Origin: Sulfurospirillum arcachonense DSM 9755
GTDB lineage: Bacteria; Campylobacterota; Campylobacteria; Campylobacterales; Sulfurospirillaceae
Reading direction: 5' to 3'
Assembly (NCBI RefSeq): GCF_000597725.1
Contig: NZ_JFBL01000002.1
Location: 1 to 64,000 of the forward strand
DNA length: 64,000 nucleotides
Part shown: one piece after another, positions 37,866 to 46,347 of the stretch
Numbering within the stretch: position 1 is the first letter of the stretch
How the letters are laid out: every line of letters starts with the position of its first letter
Position numbers and translations under genes: made by a program
The notes under the pieces: model-generated
What the model was told of the DNA's origin: nothing
Seen by the model: only the letters and a program-made list of their open reading frames with translations
Database searches by the model: none

Positions 37866-38924
37866 CTAATTTTTAAACCAGTGCCTAGTGTTGTTAGCAA
37901 TGTATACAAGAGTAAGCATGATAGGTACTTCTACAAGTACACCTACCACAGTCACGAGTGTTGCACCTGATTGCAAACCAAAGAGGCTGATAGCTACTGC
38001 AACAGCTAGTTCAAAAAAGTTACTCGCACCAATCATCCCTGCAGGTGAGGCGATAGCGTGAGGAAGTTTCCATGCTTTTGCCCAGCCATACGTTATGTAA
38101 AAAATAAAAAATGTTTGGATACTCAAAGGAATAGCAATTAACAATACATGTAAAGGATTGTTCAAAATAACATCACCTTGAAATGTAAATATAATAATGA
38201 GAGTAAGTAAAAGCCCTATAATCGTAGTGTTATCAAACTTTTTGATAAACACATCTTCAAAATACCTAAGACCTTTTCGTTTGATAACATATCGTCTTGA
38301 GATATACCCACTAAATAACGGTATCACTACAAACAAAACAACAGATAAAAACAGAGTATCATAAGGCACAAATACATTACTCATGCCCAATAAAAAAGCA
38401 ACAATAGGTGTAAATGCAACAAGTAAGATAAGGTCATTGACTGCGACTTGCACGACGGTATAAGCAGGATCTCCTTTAGTTAGATGGCTCCAGACAAAAA
38501 CCATAGCTGTACAAGGTGCAGCACCTAGTAAAATAGCACCTGCTAAGTATTCGTTGGCTAGATTTTCTGTGAAAAAACCAGCAAAGACCACTTTAAAAAA
38601 CAAAGCAGAAATAAGATACATAGTAAATGGTTTAATAAGCCAATTGACTGTACATGTAACACACAAGCCTTTAGGTTTTTTCCCAGCATCTAAGATACTA
38701 GCAAAGTCAATTTTGAGCATCATAGGATATATCATGAGCCAAATAAGAATGGCAATAGGAATGGAGATATTGGCATATTCAAACTTACTCAAAGTCTGAG
38801 GAACTGAGGGAATAAACTGACCGATAGCCACACCAGCGACTATACACAATATCACCCAAACACTAAGATAACGTGCAAAAAAGCCCATACTATCAACGGA
38901 TTCTGTAGATTGATTTTCCATCAT
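37866..38924 (-). CDS. Acr3-family arsenite efflux transporter
   Basis: 352 aa with about ten membrane spans. The Acr3 hallmarks are present: LGAAPCTAMVFVWSHL with the essential cysteine, TVNWLIKPF, and AIASPAGMIGASNFFELAVA. It extrudes arsenite (or antimonite) using the proton gradient. No arsR or arsC is adjacent. The ribosome-binding site AAAGGA overlaps a near-copy of the TTACATGTAA palindrome at 38932. Another two near-copies lie inside. Confidence 0.92.
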   Translation of the reverse strand: MMENQSTESVDSMGFFARYLSVWVILCIVAGVAIGQFIPSVPQTLSKFEYANISIPIAILIWLMIYPMMLKIDFASILDAGKKPKGLCVTCTVNWLIKPFTMYLISALFFKVVFAGFFTENLANEYLAGAILLGAAPCTAMVFVWSHLTKGDPAYTVVQVAVNDLILLVAFTPIVAFLLGMSNVFVPYDTLFLSVVLFVVIPLFSGYISRRYVIKRKGLRYFEDVFIKKFDNTTIIGLLLTLIIIFTFQGDVILNNPLHVLLIAIPLSIQTFFIFYITYGWAKAWKLPHAIASPAGMIGASNFFELAVAVAISLFGLQSGATLVTVVGVLVEVPIMLTLVYIANNTRHWFKN

Positions 38925-38931
38925 AATATCC

Positions 38932-38941
38932 TTTACATGTA
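38932..38941. repeat. palindrome near-copy overlapping the acr3 ribosome-binding site
   Basis: TTACATGTAT (9 of 10) preceded by CCT; read on the minus strand the AAAGGA of the ribosome-binding site forms one arm of the palindrome. Confidence 0.5.
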
Positions 38942-39036
38942 TGCTGTTTGAAATTGCTCGTGGTTAAAACAATCAATATCTTTTTTTATCTGAAACATTT
39001 TAACAAAAATATATTACAAAAAGGTATGTAAAATAA

Positions 39037-39063
39037 GTTTAGAGTTTAGACCCGACCCCTTTT
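39037..39063. repeat. degenerate intergenic repeat (copy b)
   Basis: TTTAGAGTTTAGACCCGACC followed by CCTTTT, related to 36368-36394 and 39633-39660. Confidence 0.4.
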
Positions 39064-39099
39064 ACACTTTATTTTTTCGTTCTTATCAGTTGACTTTGG

Positions 39100-39441
39100 C
39101 TATTTTTCAGGCCAGCCTTTTGTTGTTCCATAGATTAATAATAACCCAATTGTTGTTTCAATTGTATATCCAAAGAGTATTAAAACTCCTAAAATTATAG
39201 TTATGATTCTTGCCCATTTTTTTTGGTTTAATAAGCCTTTTGTAGTAAAGTATAATAATATTGCAAAAATCAATGCTAGAAAAGCTTTAATAAGCTTTTC
39301 TCCGACCATCATATGCATGAACCCAAGTTCAAGGGCATAAATATAAGATACAAAGTACAAGATAAATATAGCAATGTTTATCCAAGTAATAGACTGCAGA
39401 ATAATAATGCTTAATGCAAGTGAAGTTGGTTTTTTACTCAT
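39100..39441 (-). CDS. small membrane protein of unknown function
   Basis: 113 aa with about three hydrophobic spans (roughly 14-34, 49-67, 80-105). No family recognised. It looks like a small integral membrane protein often seen in accessory regions. It is flanked on both sides by gaps carrying related degenerate repeats, so it may be part of an acquired segment. Confidence 0.6.
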   Translation of the reverse strand: MSKKPTSLALSIIILQSITWINIAIFILYFVSYIYALELGFMHMMVGEKLIKAFLALIFAILLYFTTKGLLNQKKWARIITIILGVLILFGYTIETTIGLLLIYGTTKGWPEK

Positions 39442-39772
39442 TTTTTTCCAAAAAATTTGATTAACTTTTTTAAAACGGTTTCTTCTTTAAATAATAAATA
39501 TAACTATTTATTCGACGTACATTGTACATATATTAGCCTGATAGTAACATTATAAAGACGTAAAATATGTCTTTTGAATTATTGAACTTATAAAAAATAT
39601 TGAAAATTAATTGCTAAACTGTCCCCTTTTTATTAGAATTTAGACCTACTCGTCCTCTTTAGTTTAAAATAGTGTTGTTAATACAATTAATTAAACTTTT
39701 TAATAAAGTAAAAATATTTTATAATAATATTATTTTATGCTTGTTATAATACAATATATTATAGAAGGATAA
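39442..39772. other. 331-bp gene-free stretch with repeat remnants and a promoter
   Basis: No open frame worth calling. It holds TTGCTAAACTGTCCCCTTTT (39611-39630), a TTAGAATTTAGACC segment (39633) and the promoter of the HD-GYP gene. The TGTCCCC/TTTAGACC motifs resemble ends of small repeat elements such as those mobilised by REP-associated transposases; no transposase is present. Confidence 0.5.
39745..39750 (+). promoter_or_regulatory. extended -10 box for the HD-GYP gene
   Basis: TATAAT preceded by TGT, 22 bases before the ATG, with GAAGGA as ribosome-binding site. Confidence 0.55.
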
Positions 39773-41866
39773 ATGGTGAATACAAGTTTATCAAAATTAA
39801 GTTTTTTAAATACTATAGCTTCAATCCTCATATTCTCAATTGTGTTAGCTTCATCTATTTATATATTTACTGATAATCTTTATAAACAAAAATTAGAAAA
39901 ATTAGAAAAAAATTTTTATCAAAAAAATAAAAACTTGGTAAAAAAAGAGGTTGAACGGGAAATTAAAAATATAGTCGCCCTTAAAAAAGAGATATATAAA
40001 AATACAGAAGAAATGTTAGCCCAAAAAGTGGGAATTGTACGCAATTTGTTTGACAATCTTAAAAGTGATGAACAGCTTTCTACTTTGATAGAAAAATATA
40101 GTGAGGTACTAGATAACATAAAATGGGATAATGATACAGGATACATTTATATTTTTAATGAAGAGGGTAGTTTAATATATCATGGTACAAACAAAAAAAT
40201 AATTAATAAAAATATTTTTGAATTATCAGAAAACAATCCAAGCTTATCACAATTTTTAAAAGATTCAATGGGAAAAGAACAAAATTTTGGATCATACAAA
40301 TGGGAAAAACCAAATTCAAATAAAGAGATATTATTTGAAAAATTTGCTTATATACGAAAAGATATAAAGTACAATATGTATATAGCTGCAGGTATTTATA
40401 AAGATGAGTTAGATAAAAAAATCTTAAATATAATTCGTAAAGAGATATATGTGGATAGATTTGGAGAAAATGATTATGGTTATTTTTGGGTAACAGGTTT
40501 AAATAAAAAAATGAAAATACACCCTTTTAACCCTGAGATAGAAGAAAAAATTATACCACCTATTGATTTTCTTTTTACTGCTATAAATAAAAAAGCATTA
40601 GAAGGTGGAGGATTTATAGAGTATGAGTGGTATAGACCAAAACAAAAGTACAAAGAAGCAAAAATAGCATATGTAAAGTTGATAGATGGCTGGCCACTTG
40701 TTTTAGGAAGTGGATTTTATTTGAGCGAATTGAGTGATATTTTAAAAAATGAAAAAGATGATTTGAGAAAATTAACAAATCAATATATTCTTAATGTTTT
40801 GTCAGTATTAATTTTTATGATAATAGCAGTTATTTTACTTACAAAAATATTATCAAATAAAATAAAAAAAATTGAAGATGAACGAATAGAGCAGTTAAAT
40901 ATGCTAGAACAATATAGGTTAATTCTTGATAAAAGTTCAGTTGTTTCAAAAGTAGATCAAAAAGGTATCATTATCTATGTTAATAATAAATTTGAAAAGA
41001 TTAGTGGATATAGCACTAGTGAGGTAATAGGAAAAAATCACAATATAGTAAGACATCCAGATAGTAAAAAAGAGCAGTTCAAAGACCTTTGGCATACTGT
41101 TAAACAAGGTGATATTTGGATGGGTATTCTTAAAAATAAAACAAAAAATGGTAATACCTACTTTAATAATACTACAATTGTACCAATTAAAGATTCACAA
41201 GGTATGATTTTAGAGTATATATCTTCGGGTAGTGATGTAACAGAACTATTTGAGCTTCATAAAGAGATAGAAGAGACTCAAAAAGAAGTAATCTATAAGA
41301 TGGGTGAAATAGGGGAAACAAGAAGTAAAGAAACTGGTAATCATGTAAAAAGAGTTGCAGAATACTCAAAACTTTTGGCACATCTTTATGGATTAGATGA
41401 GCACCAAGCTAAAGTACTTTTCACAGCAAGTCCTATGCATGACATAGGTAAAGTAGGTATTCCAGATAAAATTTTGAAAAAGCCAGGAAAACTTACTGTA
41501 GAAGAGTTTAAAATCATGAAAACTCACTCAAAAATTGGTTATAATATTTTGAAAAATTCACAAAGAGAAGTACTTAAAGCAGCGTCTATAGTTGCATATG
41601 AACATCATGAAAAATGGGATGGTTCAGGTTATCCTAGAGCACTCAAAGGTGAGTCTATCCATATCTTTGGAAGGATTACGGCACTTGCAGATGTGTTTGA
41701 TGCCCTAGGTAGTGTAAGGTGCTACAAAGAAGCATGGGAAGATGAAAGAATATTTATACTGCTTAAAGAACAAAGTGGAAAACACTTTGATCCAAAACTT
41801 ATAGAATTGTTTTTTGATAATTTTGAAAAATTTGATGAAATTAGAAAAAAGTATGTTGATTCTTGA
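39773..41866 (+). CDS. Cache-PAS-HD-GYP c-di-GMP phosphodiesterase
   Basis: 697 aa. Membrane spans at about 12-32 and 335-360 enclose a double Cache-type periplasmic sensor (DTGYIYIFNEEGSL and NDYGYFWVTGLNKKM with HPFNPE). A PAS domain (about 385-490) follows, with an aer-like NIVRHPDSKKEQF. The C-terminal HD-GYP domain has HVKRV, HDIGKVGIP, EHHEKWDGSGYP and ALADVFDAL, so its metal site looks complete. It should sense a small periplasmic ligand, and possibly redox, and hydrolyse c-di-GMP. Confidence 0.93.
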   Translation: MVNTSLSKLSFLNTIASILIFSIVLASSIYIFTDNLYKQKLEKLEKNFYQKNKNLVKKEVEREIKNIVALKKEIYKNTEEMLAQKVGIVRNLFDNLKSDEQLSTLIEKYSEVLDNIKWDNDTGYIYIFNEEGSLIYHGTNKKIINKNIFELSENNPSLSQFLKDSMGKEQNFGSYKWEKPNSNKEILFEKFAYIRKDIKYNMYIAAGIYKDELDKKILNIIRKEIYVDRFGENDYGYFWVTGLNKKMKIHPFNPEIEEKIIPPIDFLFTAINKKALEGGGFIEYEWYRPKQKYKEAKIAYVKLIDGWPLVLGSGFYLSELSDILKNEKDDLRKLTNQYILNVLSVLIFMIIAVILLTKILSNKIKKIEDERIEQLNMLEQYRLILDKSSVVSKVDQKGIIIYVNNKFEKISGYSTSEVIGKNHNIVRHPDSKKEQFKDLWHTVKQGDIWMGILKNKTKNGNTYFNNTTIVPIKDSQGMILEYISSGSDVTELFELHKEIEETQKEVIYKMGEIGETRSKETGNHVKRVAEYSKLLAHLYGLDEHQAKVLFTASPMHDIGKVGIPDKILKKPGKLTVEEFKIMKTHSKIGYNILKNSQREVLKAASIVAYEHHEKWDGSGYPRALKGESIHIFGRITALADVFDALGSVRCYKEAWEDERIFILLKEQSGKHFDPKLIELFFDNFEKFDEIRKKYVDS

Positions 41867-41899
41867 TTTTATTTCTATGATAACTAATTAAAATCAACA

Positions 41900-41909
41900 T
41901 TACATGTAA
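41900..41909. repeat. intergenic copy of the TTACATGTAA palindrome
   Basis: Exact 10-base copy in the 46-bp gap between two convergent genes. Confidence 0.7.
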
Positions 41910-41912
41910 CCC

Positions 41913-42953
41913 CTAATACTCATCCTCAAAATAAAACTTATAATAAGATTGACCTGTCTCTTCGTCGTAGCCTTTTTCGTAGTTTAACTCTTCTTGGACT
42001 GCGTTGTTGAGGAACTTTATCTGTATGTTGTCATCTAGTGTTATGGAAGCTCGAAAGCTGTTTTTGTATTTTTTTACGTCGTCTCTGCTGATGCCAAAGC
42101 TATCATCAAAGCTGATTGCACTTTCATCTGCGTATTTGTCGCGGTAGTTTACAAAGTCACTTTGCATTTTGTCGTTGTGTAGGATTTCTTCGAAAAAGTC
42201 TTCTTCACTAAAGTTATCGCGCTTTTCAAAGAAGTCTATACAAGAGTTCCCAAAATCCACTTGGTCGCTTTTTTCATAGTTTGGAGTCACTACTTCATCT
42301 ACAAAACCTTTACACATGTTCATAAACTGTTTTGTTTTATAGCTATCATTTTTAACCGGAGCGATGCTAAGAAACTTGTTTATCCAGTAGTCTGTTACTT
42401 TTTGGTGGATATCGATGTTGTAGATGTTGTATCCTAGCTCTATATCATCATTGATGATAAAGCAGCCTTTTTCTATCTTACTCGCATTGATGCCTTCATC
42501 TGTCCCAAGTGTCAAAGAGTCGTGGCTTTTGAGGACTTTAAAAAACATATCTTTTTTCTCTACCTTATAGATACCTATGGCATCACGAAACTCTTCATCA
42601 AACTTTATATCTTTAAAATGCACGATAAGAAGTTCGCCCATCATGATTTTTGGATGCGTTGAAGCATCGTAGAGGTGGTTTGCTATACGCTGTGCTGATT
42701 CTGCAAAATCTCCATGTTCAAAGATACTTTTTGTATACGCGTAAACTTCATTGAAAGCCAAACTTGAGCTATGTGAGAAGCGGTGTAAGTCAGTCTCATA
42801 CTGGAAAGGTTTTAAAAAGTAGTGTAGGAGTTTTTTCTCTAGCTCAGACTCCACGCTTTGAGGATCATGAGAGAGGTAAACTCCTTCATCTTTTTGTTTG
42901 TTTCCTACTTGGTGTACTATTAGTTTGTCTATGCTTGCGTTTGAAAAATCCAT
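41913..42953 (-). CDS. nucleoid-associated protein, YejK/NdpA family
   Basis: 346 aa, starting with the family pattern FSNASIDKLIVHQVGNKQKDEG split at its usual place, then SHSSSLAFNEVYAYTKSIF, and the central EGINASKIEKGCFII. YejK binds the nucleoid; its function is poorly known. The gene has visibly different base use (more CTC/GCG codons) from its neighbours, a hint of horizontal transfer. It stands alone, with its own start. Confidence 0.82.
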   Translation of the reverse strand: MDFSNASIDKLIVHQVGNKQKDEGVYLSHDPQSVESELEKKLLHYFLKPFQYETDLHRFSHSSSLAFNEVYAYTKSIFEHGDFAESAQRIANHLYDASTHPKIMMGELLIVHFKDIKFDEEFRDAIGIYKVEKKDMFFKVLKSHDSLTLGTDEGINASKIEKGCFIINDDIELGYNIYNIDIHQKVTDYWINKFLSIAPVKNDSYKTKQFMNMCKGFVDEVVTPNYEKSDQVDFGNSCIDFFEKRDNFSEEDFFEEILHNDKMQSDFVNYRDKYADESAISFDDSFGISRDDVKKYKNSFRASITLDDNIQIKFLNNAVQEELNYEKGYDEETGQSYYKFYFEDEY

Positions 42954-43071
42954 TGGTGCTCCTATTAAAATGAAACTTTATCATTTCAGTCCTAAGAGTG
43001 ACGTAAAAGTTATACATGTAAATATAAAAAAGCTATGGTAAAATTTGTTTAGAAAAGTAAAGGAGTATATC

Positions 43072-43542
43072 ATCAAAAAAACAAATGCCGCAAGACTACT
43101 AGACAGACACAAAGTGAGTTATGAACTCCTTGAGTATAAAGTAGATGAAGATGATTTGAGTGCTATACATGTAGCTGAACTTACAGGAGTAGATATAAAA
43201 ACAGTATTTAAAACGCTTGTATGTTTAGATGAAAAAAACCAGCCTCTAGTTGCTTGTATCGCTGGAGATGATGAACTTGACCTCAAAGCCTTAGCAAAAG
43301 CAGCAGGTTGCAAAAAATGCACCATGCTCCCACTCAAAGATGTTTTAAAAACAACAGGTTACATCAGAGGAGGGTGTTCTCCTTTTGGTATGAAAAAACT
43401 CTATCCTACTTTTTTGGATGAGAGTGCTTTGAGTCAGTCAGATATCTTAGTAAGTGCAGGTCAAAGAGGATTACAACTCAAAATCAAACCTCAAAACATA
43501 CTGGATATCCTCAATGCAAAAAGTACAAAGTTGGTTATGTGA
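43072..43542 (+). CDS. ybaK: YbaK/EbsC-family Cys-tRNA(Pro) deacylase
   Basis: About 156 aa. The family pattern is complete: KKTNAARLLDRHKVSYEL, then KTLVCLDEKN, the lysine/glycine core in AAGCKKCTM and GYIRGGCSPFGMKK. It hydrolyses Cys-tRNA(Pro). Homologues start M-K-K-T-N-A-A-R; here that position is ATC (43072-43074), with AAGGAG 6 bases before it. A TTG at 43045 would give nine extra residues and put the ribosome-binding site inside the gene. A non-standard AUC start, or a sequencing difference, is likely. Confidence 0.88.
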   Translation: MKKTNAARLLDRHKVSYELLEYKVDEDDLSAIHVAELTGVDIKTVFKTLVCLDEKNQPLVACIAGDDELDLKALAKAAGCKKCTMLPLKDVLKTTGYIRGGCSPFGMKKLYPTFLDESALSQSDILVSAGQRGLQLKIKPQNILDILNAKSTKLVM

Positions 43543-44339
43543 TACACCAAGAAACTTTTTTCAAAGACAAAGCTCTTCCTTTTATAGAGTGTAGATATAG
43601 TAAGAATAGTGGGAAGCATTATAAACCCCATATTCATAGCGCTTTTAGTATAGGTGCTATCGATAATGGTGAGGTTTTATACAGGGTCAAAGATGAAGAG
43701 GCATACTTGAAGCCAAATTCACTTGCTTTGATAAATCCAGATAGTTTGCACCATTGTAATCCTTTAGAAGAGCTTTCACGAAGTTACTATATGCTTTATC
43801 TTGATACTTCTTGGTGTAAAAAAATACAAAATTCAGATGTTTTTATAAACTCAAATAAAATACTTTTAGAAGACAAAGAGATGTATGATGCGTATATACA
43901 AACTATGGATTTTTTTATGAAAGAGGGCTTTTTGCTTGAAAAAGAGCAAATGATGGTGAGTTTTTTAGAAAAAATATTTACAAAAACAACAGATATAAAA
44001 ACCTTTACATGTAAGGATTTTTCTTTACATGTAAAGACTCTTAAAGAGCAACTCAGTAAGAATTTAGATGAAGATATAACGCTCAATAAAATAGCAGATG
44101 ATTTGGAGTTAAACTCCTATACACTTCTTCGAAGTTTTAAACAAGAACTTGGCATAACGCCTCATGCTTATAGAATGAATTGCCGTATAGAGTTAGCAAA
44201 AAAACTTTTACAAAAAAAAGTAGATATAAGTGAAGTGGCACTTGAGTGTGGTTTTTTTGACCAAAGCCATATGCATAGACACTTTAAAGCTATAACTACA
44301 GTTACACCCAAAGAGTACCAACTCAATTTTATACAATAA
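43539..44339 (+). CDS. AraC-family transcriptional regulator
   Basis: 266 aa. An N-terminal cupin-type sensor (HYKPHIHSAFSIGAIDNGE) is followed by a C-terminal AraC domain with two helix-turn-helix units (NKIADDLELNSYTLLRSFKQELGITPHAYR and the SEVALECGFFDQSHMHRHFK part). The GTG start overlaps the ybaK stop. It lies just before the LysE-type exporter gene, which it probably controls. Two exact TTACATGTAA copies, 20 bp apart, lie in the linker between sensor and DNA-binding domain. Confidence 0.9.
   Translation: MIHQETFFKDKALPFIECRYSKNSGKHYKPHIHSAFSIGAIDNGEVLYRVKDEEAYLKPNSLALINPDSLHHCNPLEELSRSYYMLYLDTSWCKKIQNSDVFINSNKILLEDKEMYDAYIQTMDFFMKEGFLLEKEQMMVSFLEKIFTKTTDIKTFTCKDFSLHVKTLKEQLSKNLDEDITLNKIADDLELNSYTLLRSFKQELGITPHAYRMNCRIELAKKLLQKKVDISEVALECGFFDQSHMHRHFKAITTVTPKEYQLNFIQ
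44005..44034. repeat. pair of TTACATGTAA palindromes 20 bp apart
   Basis: Exact copies at 44005-44014 and 44025-44034, two helical turns apart, in the interdomain linker of the AraC-type gene; read as FTCK and LHVK. Confidence 0.75.
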
Positions 44340-44383
44340 AAAAAACTTTTAAAATTCTACAATTCTCTTTTTAGGAGAAATCA

Positions 44384-44983
44384 ATGGAATTTATACTTTT
44401 AGCCTCAGCTCACTTTTTAGCACTTCTTAGTCCCGGACCTGATTTTTTTATCATCATCCAAACAGCACTCAAAAAACCACTTCGTTACGCTTTTAGCGTA
44501 TGTGCAGGTATCGCAAGTGCCAATGCTTTGTATTTGGTGATTGCCGTTTTAGGTTTGGAAGTGATAAAAGAGATGCAAGGCTTGATGATTGTTTTAAAAT
44601 ACCTTGGTGGAGCATACTTAGTCTACATAGGAATTATGCTTTTAAAAGCTAAAAAAACAGACTTACATGTAGAAGAAAAATCCTTACATGTAAAGAGTTT
44701 AAAAGCAGAATTTGTCATAGGTTTTTTATCTGGATTTTTAAACCCCAAAAATATAATCTTTTATTTTTCATTGTTTACTGTTATGGTTTCGCCTCAGACA
44801 TCTTTGTTTACAAAAAGTTTGTATGCTTTGTGGATGAGTTCTTTAGTTTTGTTCTGGGATATAGGAGTCGCACTTCTTATTGGAAATCAAAAAGTAAAAC
44901 AAAAACTCTCACATTGGATATATGGAATTGAAAAAGTTTCAGGAGTAGTGCTTACAACTTTTGGCATTGTTTTAGTGTTATAA
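44384..44983 (+). CDS. LysE/RhtB-family exporter
   Basis: 199 aa with six predicted membrane spans. The N-terminal LLSPGPDFFIIIQTALKK carries the family P-G-P-D motif, and GFLSGFLNPKNIIFYFSLF is the second conserved block. These proteins export amino acids or derivatives. The cytoplasmic loop between spans 3 and 4 holds two palindrome copies (44663, one mismatch; 44684, exact) that encode LHVEEKSLHVK. Probably regulated by the adjacent AraC-type protein. Confidence 0.9.
   Translation: MEFILLASAHFLALLSPGPDFFIIIQTALKKPLRYAFSVCAGIASANALYLVIAVLGLEVIKEMQGLMIVLKYLGGAYLVYIGIMLLKAKKTDLHVEEKSLHVKSLKAEFVIGFLSGFLNPKNIIFYFSLFTVMVSPQTSLFTKSLYALWMSSLVLFWDIGVALLIGNQKVKQKLSHWIYGIEKVSGVVLTTFGIVLVL
44663..44693. 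repeat. pair of palindrome copies 21 bp apart
   Basis: TTACATGTAG at 44663 and TTACATGTAA at 44684, in frame, in the variable loop of the LysE-type exporter. Confidence 0.7.
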
Positions 44984-44992
44984 ATTTTTTAC

Positions 44993-44998
44993 TATAAT
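44993..44998 (+). promoter_or_regulatory. -10 box for the first NosL-like gene
   Basis: TATAAT in TTACTATAATC, 45 bases before the GTG start. Confidence 0.45.
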
Positions 44999-45043
44999 CA
45001 TGCTATTATCTCGTCTAGCAAAATAAAAAAGGCAGATAAAAGA

Positions 45044-45538
45044 GTGAAAAAAATAATTTTATATATATTTCCATTAGTAGCGATTTTTGTTTTATTTGGA
45101 GTATATACATCCCTCAATCAAAACCCTACAGAGGTAGTCAATACTAAAAAAGAACCGCTTAGCTTTAAAGACAATAAAATAGTATGTCCGCAGTGCAACA
45201 TGTTTTTAGTAGGCAAAAAGTACACAGCACAAGCTATAACGAGTGACCGTAAAACTCACTTTTTTGATGATGTTGGTTGTATGATTTTGTGGCTAGAAGA
45301 AAATGCAAAAGATGATAAAGAAGTAGTAGAGTGGGTCTACTCACTAGATACAAAAAAGTGGGTAAACGCAGTTGATGCTTTTTACTCTATAAATGATAAA
45401 AATAGCCCTATGCACTACGGTTTTGGCGCATATGAAAATTCTAAAAAAGAGTATATTCCCTATGAGCAAATGAAATTGCGTATGCTAAGAGGTGAAAATC
45501 TACTGAATCCTAAAATAAGAAAGAAGATATTGGGGTAA
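45044..45538 (+). CDS. NosL-like membrane-anchored protein
   Basis: 164 aa with an N-terminal membrane anchor (about residues 3-22) and a periplasmic domain. The metal-site region is VCPQCNMFLVGKKYTAQ, where NosL normally has C-P-x-C-G-M; here Asn replaces the Gly. HFFDDVGCMILWL and DAFYSI are the other family blocks. NosL binds Cu(I) for nitrous oxide reductase assembly. There is no nosZ in the window. GTG start after AAAAGAG. Confidence 0.82.
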   Translation: MKKIILYIFPLVAIFVLFGVYTSLNQNPTEVVNTKKEPLSFKDNKIVCPQCNMFLVGKKYTAQAITSDRKTHFFDDVGCMILWLEENAKDDKEVVEWVYSLDTKKWVNAVDAFYSINDKNSPMHYGFGAYENSKKEYIPYEQMKLRMLRGENLLNPKIRKKILG

Positions 45539-45560
45539 AGCACTCAATGAAGAGTGCTTT
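45537..45560. terminator. two-way terminator between the NosL-like genes
   Basis: AAAGCACTC pairs perfectly with GAGTGCTTT around a 6-base loop; T-rich on the plus side and A-rich on the other, between two convergent genes. Confidence 0.75.
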
Positions 45561-45568
45561 ATGTAGTT

Positions 45569-46270
45569 TTATTTAGCTCTTCCAGCAAGATAGAGTCCTA
45601 CTTGTTGGAAAGGTTTTCCTTTTAATTTACCACAAAGTTTATGCTCTTTTAGATAAGCTTTTGCAAGAGCTGGATTTGTAAATCTTTGATCTGTTGCTTT
45701 GCACATCTTTTCGTAAACTTTTTTACCCATTTTTGCAGCTTTTGCTTGTCTTTTTTTAATCATCGCGATTTCTTTTTTCAAGCTCAAACTAACTTGTTTT
45801 ACTACTGCATCATATTTCATGATTTTACCACCAAACTTTTTAGCAAAATCCGTTGCAGTTTTTTGTGAGCCAAAAGCGTATTTACTTACCATTGACATAG
45901 TAGCTGGTTTACTAGAACCTACTACATAAAAAGCATCTTTAGCAGGAATAAATTTTAAAGTGTCATTATCAATAACTCTAGGGTTTACTACTTTGATTCC
46001 TTTTGTCATTGCTTCTTCAAGCATACAATGAATTGAGCAGTATTGGTGAGTTTCACCATCTACATCTGCCGCGTGATTTGTTTTGTAAAACATAGGCAAT
46101 GTCATACCGCAAACTGGACAAAACTTCTTTGCTTTACCTTTTTGTAAAATCTGTACTTGCTCCATAGGCACGGCTCTAAAATTCTTCATAGGTTTTTTAG
46201 CCATATCAGCACTAAAGCCACTTACGCTAAGACCTATCACCACAAATAAACTCAAAATTATTTTTTTCAT
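45569..46270 (-). CDS. NosL-family periplasmic protein with extra C-terminal helical module
   Basis: 233 aa. A signal peptide (to about SGFSA) is followed by a NosL domain with FCPVCGMTLPMFYKTNHAA and QYCSIHCMLEEA, then a helical C-terminal extension with MGKKVYEKMC and a later Cys, shared with the neighbouring 46348 gene product. Copper binding is inferred. A hairpin CTCC-AAA-GGAG covers its ribosome-binding site (46271-46291). Confidence 0.8.
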   Translation of the reverse strand: MKKIILSLFVVIGLSVSGFSADMAKKPMKNFRAVPMEQVQILQKGKAKKFCPVCGMTLPMFYKTNHAADVDGETHQYCSIHCMLEEAMTKGIKVVNPRVIDNDTLKFIPAKDAFYVVGSSKPATMSMVSKYAFGSQKTATDFAKKFGGKIMKYDAVVKQVSLSLKKEIAMIKKRQAKAAKMGKKVYEKMCKATDQRFTNPALAKAYLKEHKLCGKLKGKPFQQVGLYLAGRAK

Positions 46271-46291
46271 AAAATCTCCTTTGGAGTATTT
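46271..46291 (-). promoter_or_regulatory. hairpin covering the ribosome-binding site of the NosL-family gene
   Basis: On the minus strand AAAAT-A-CTCC-AAA-GGAG-A-TTTT folds so that GGAG is in the stem, directly before ATG. It could limit translation. Confidence 0.4.
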
Positions 46292-46347
46292 TATTAAAGA
46301 AGTGTTAAATTAACGTAAAATTAACAATATTGAGATACACTTTATCT

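Noticed and set aside
39442-39772. Insertion sequence or transposase remnant
   Set aside because: Only short repeat-like ends are seen; no transposase fragment can be read in any frame.
42764-42973. Plus-strand open frame across the YejK gene start
   Set aside because: No ribosome-binding site or family similarity, and it overlaps a clear gene on the other strand.
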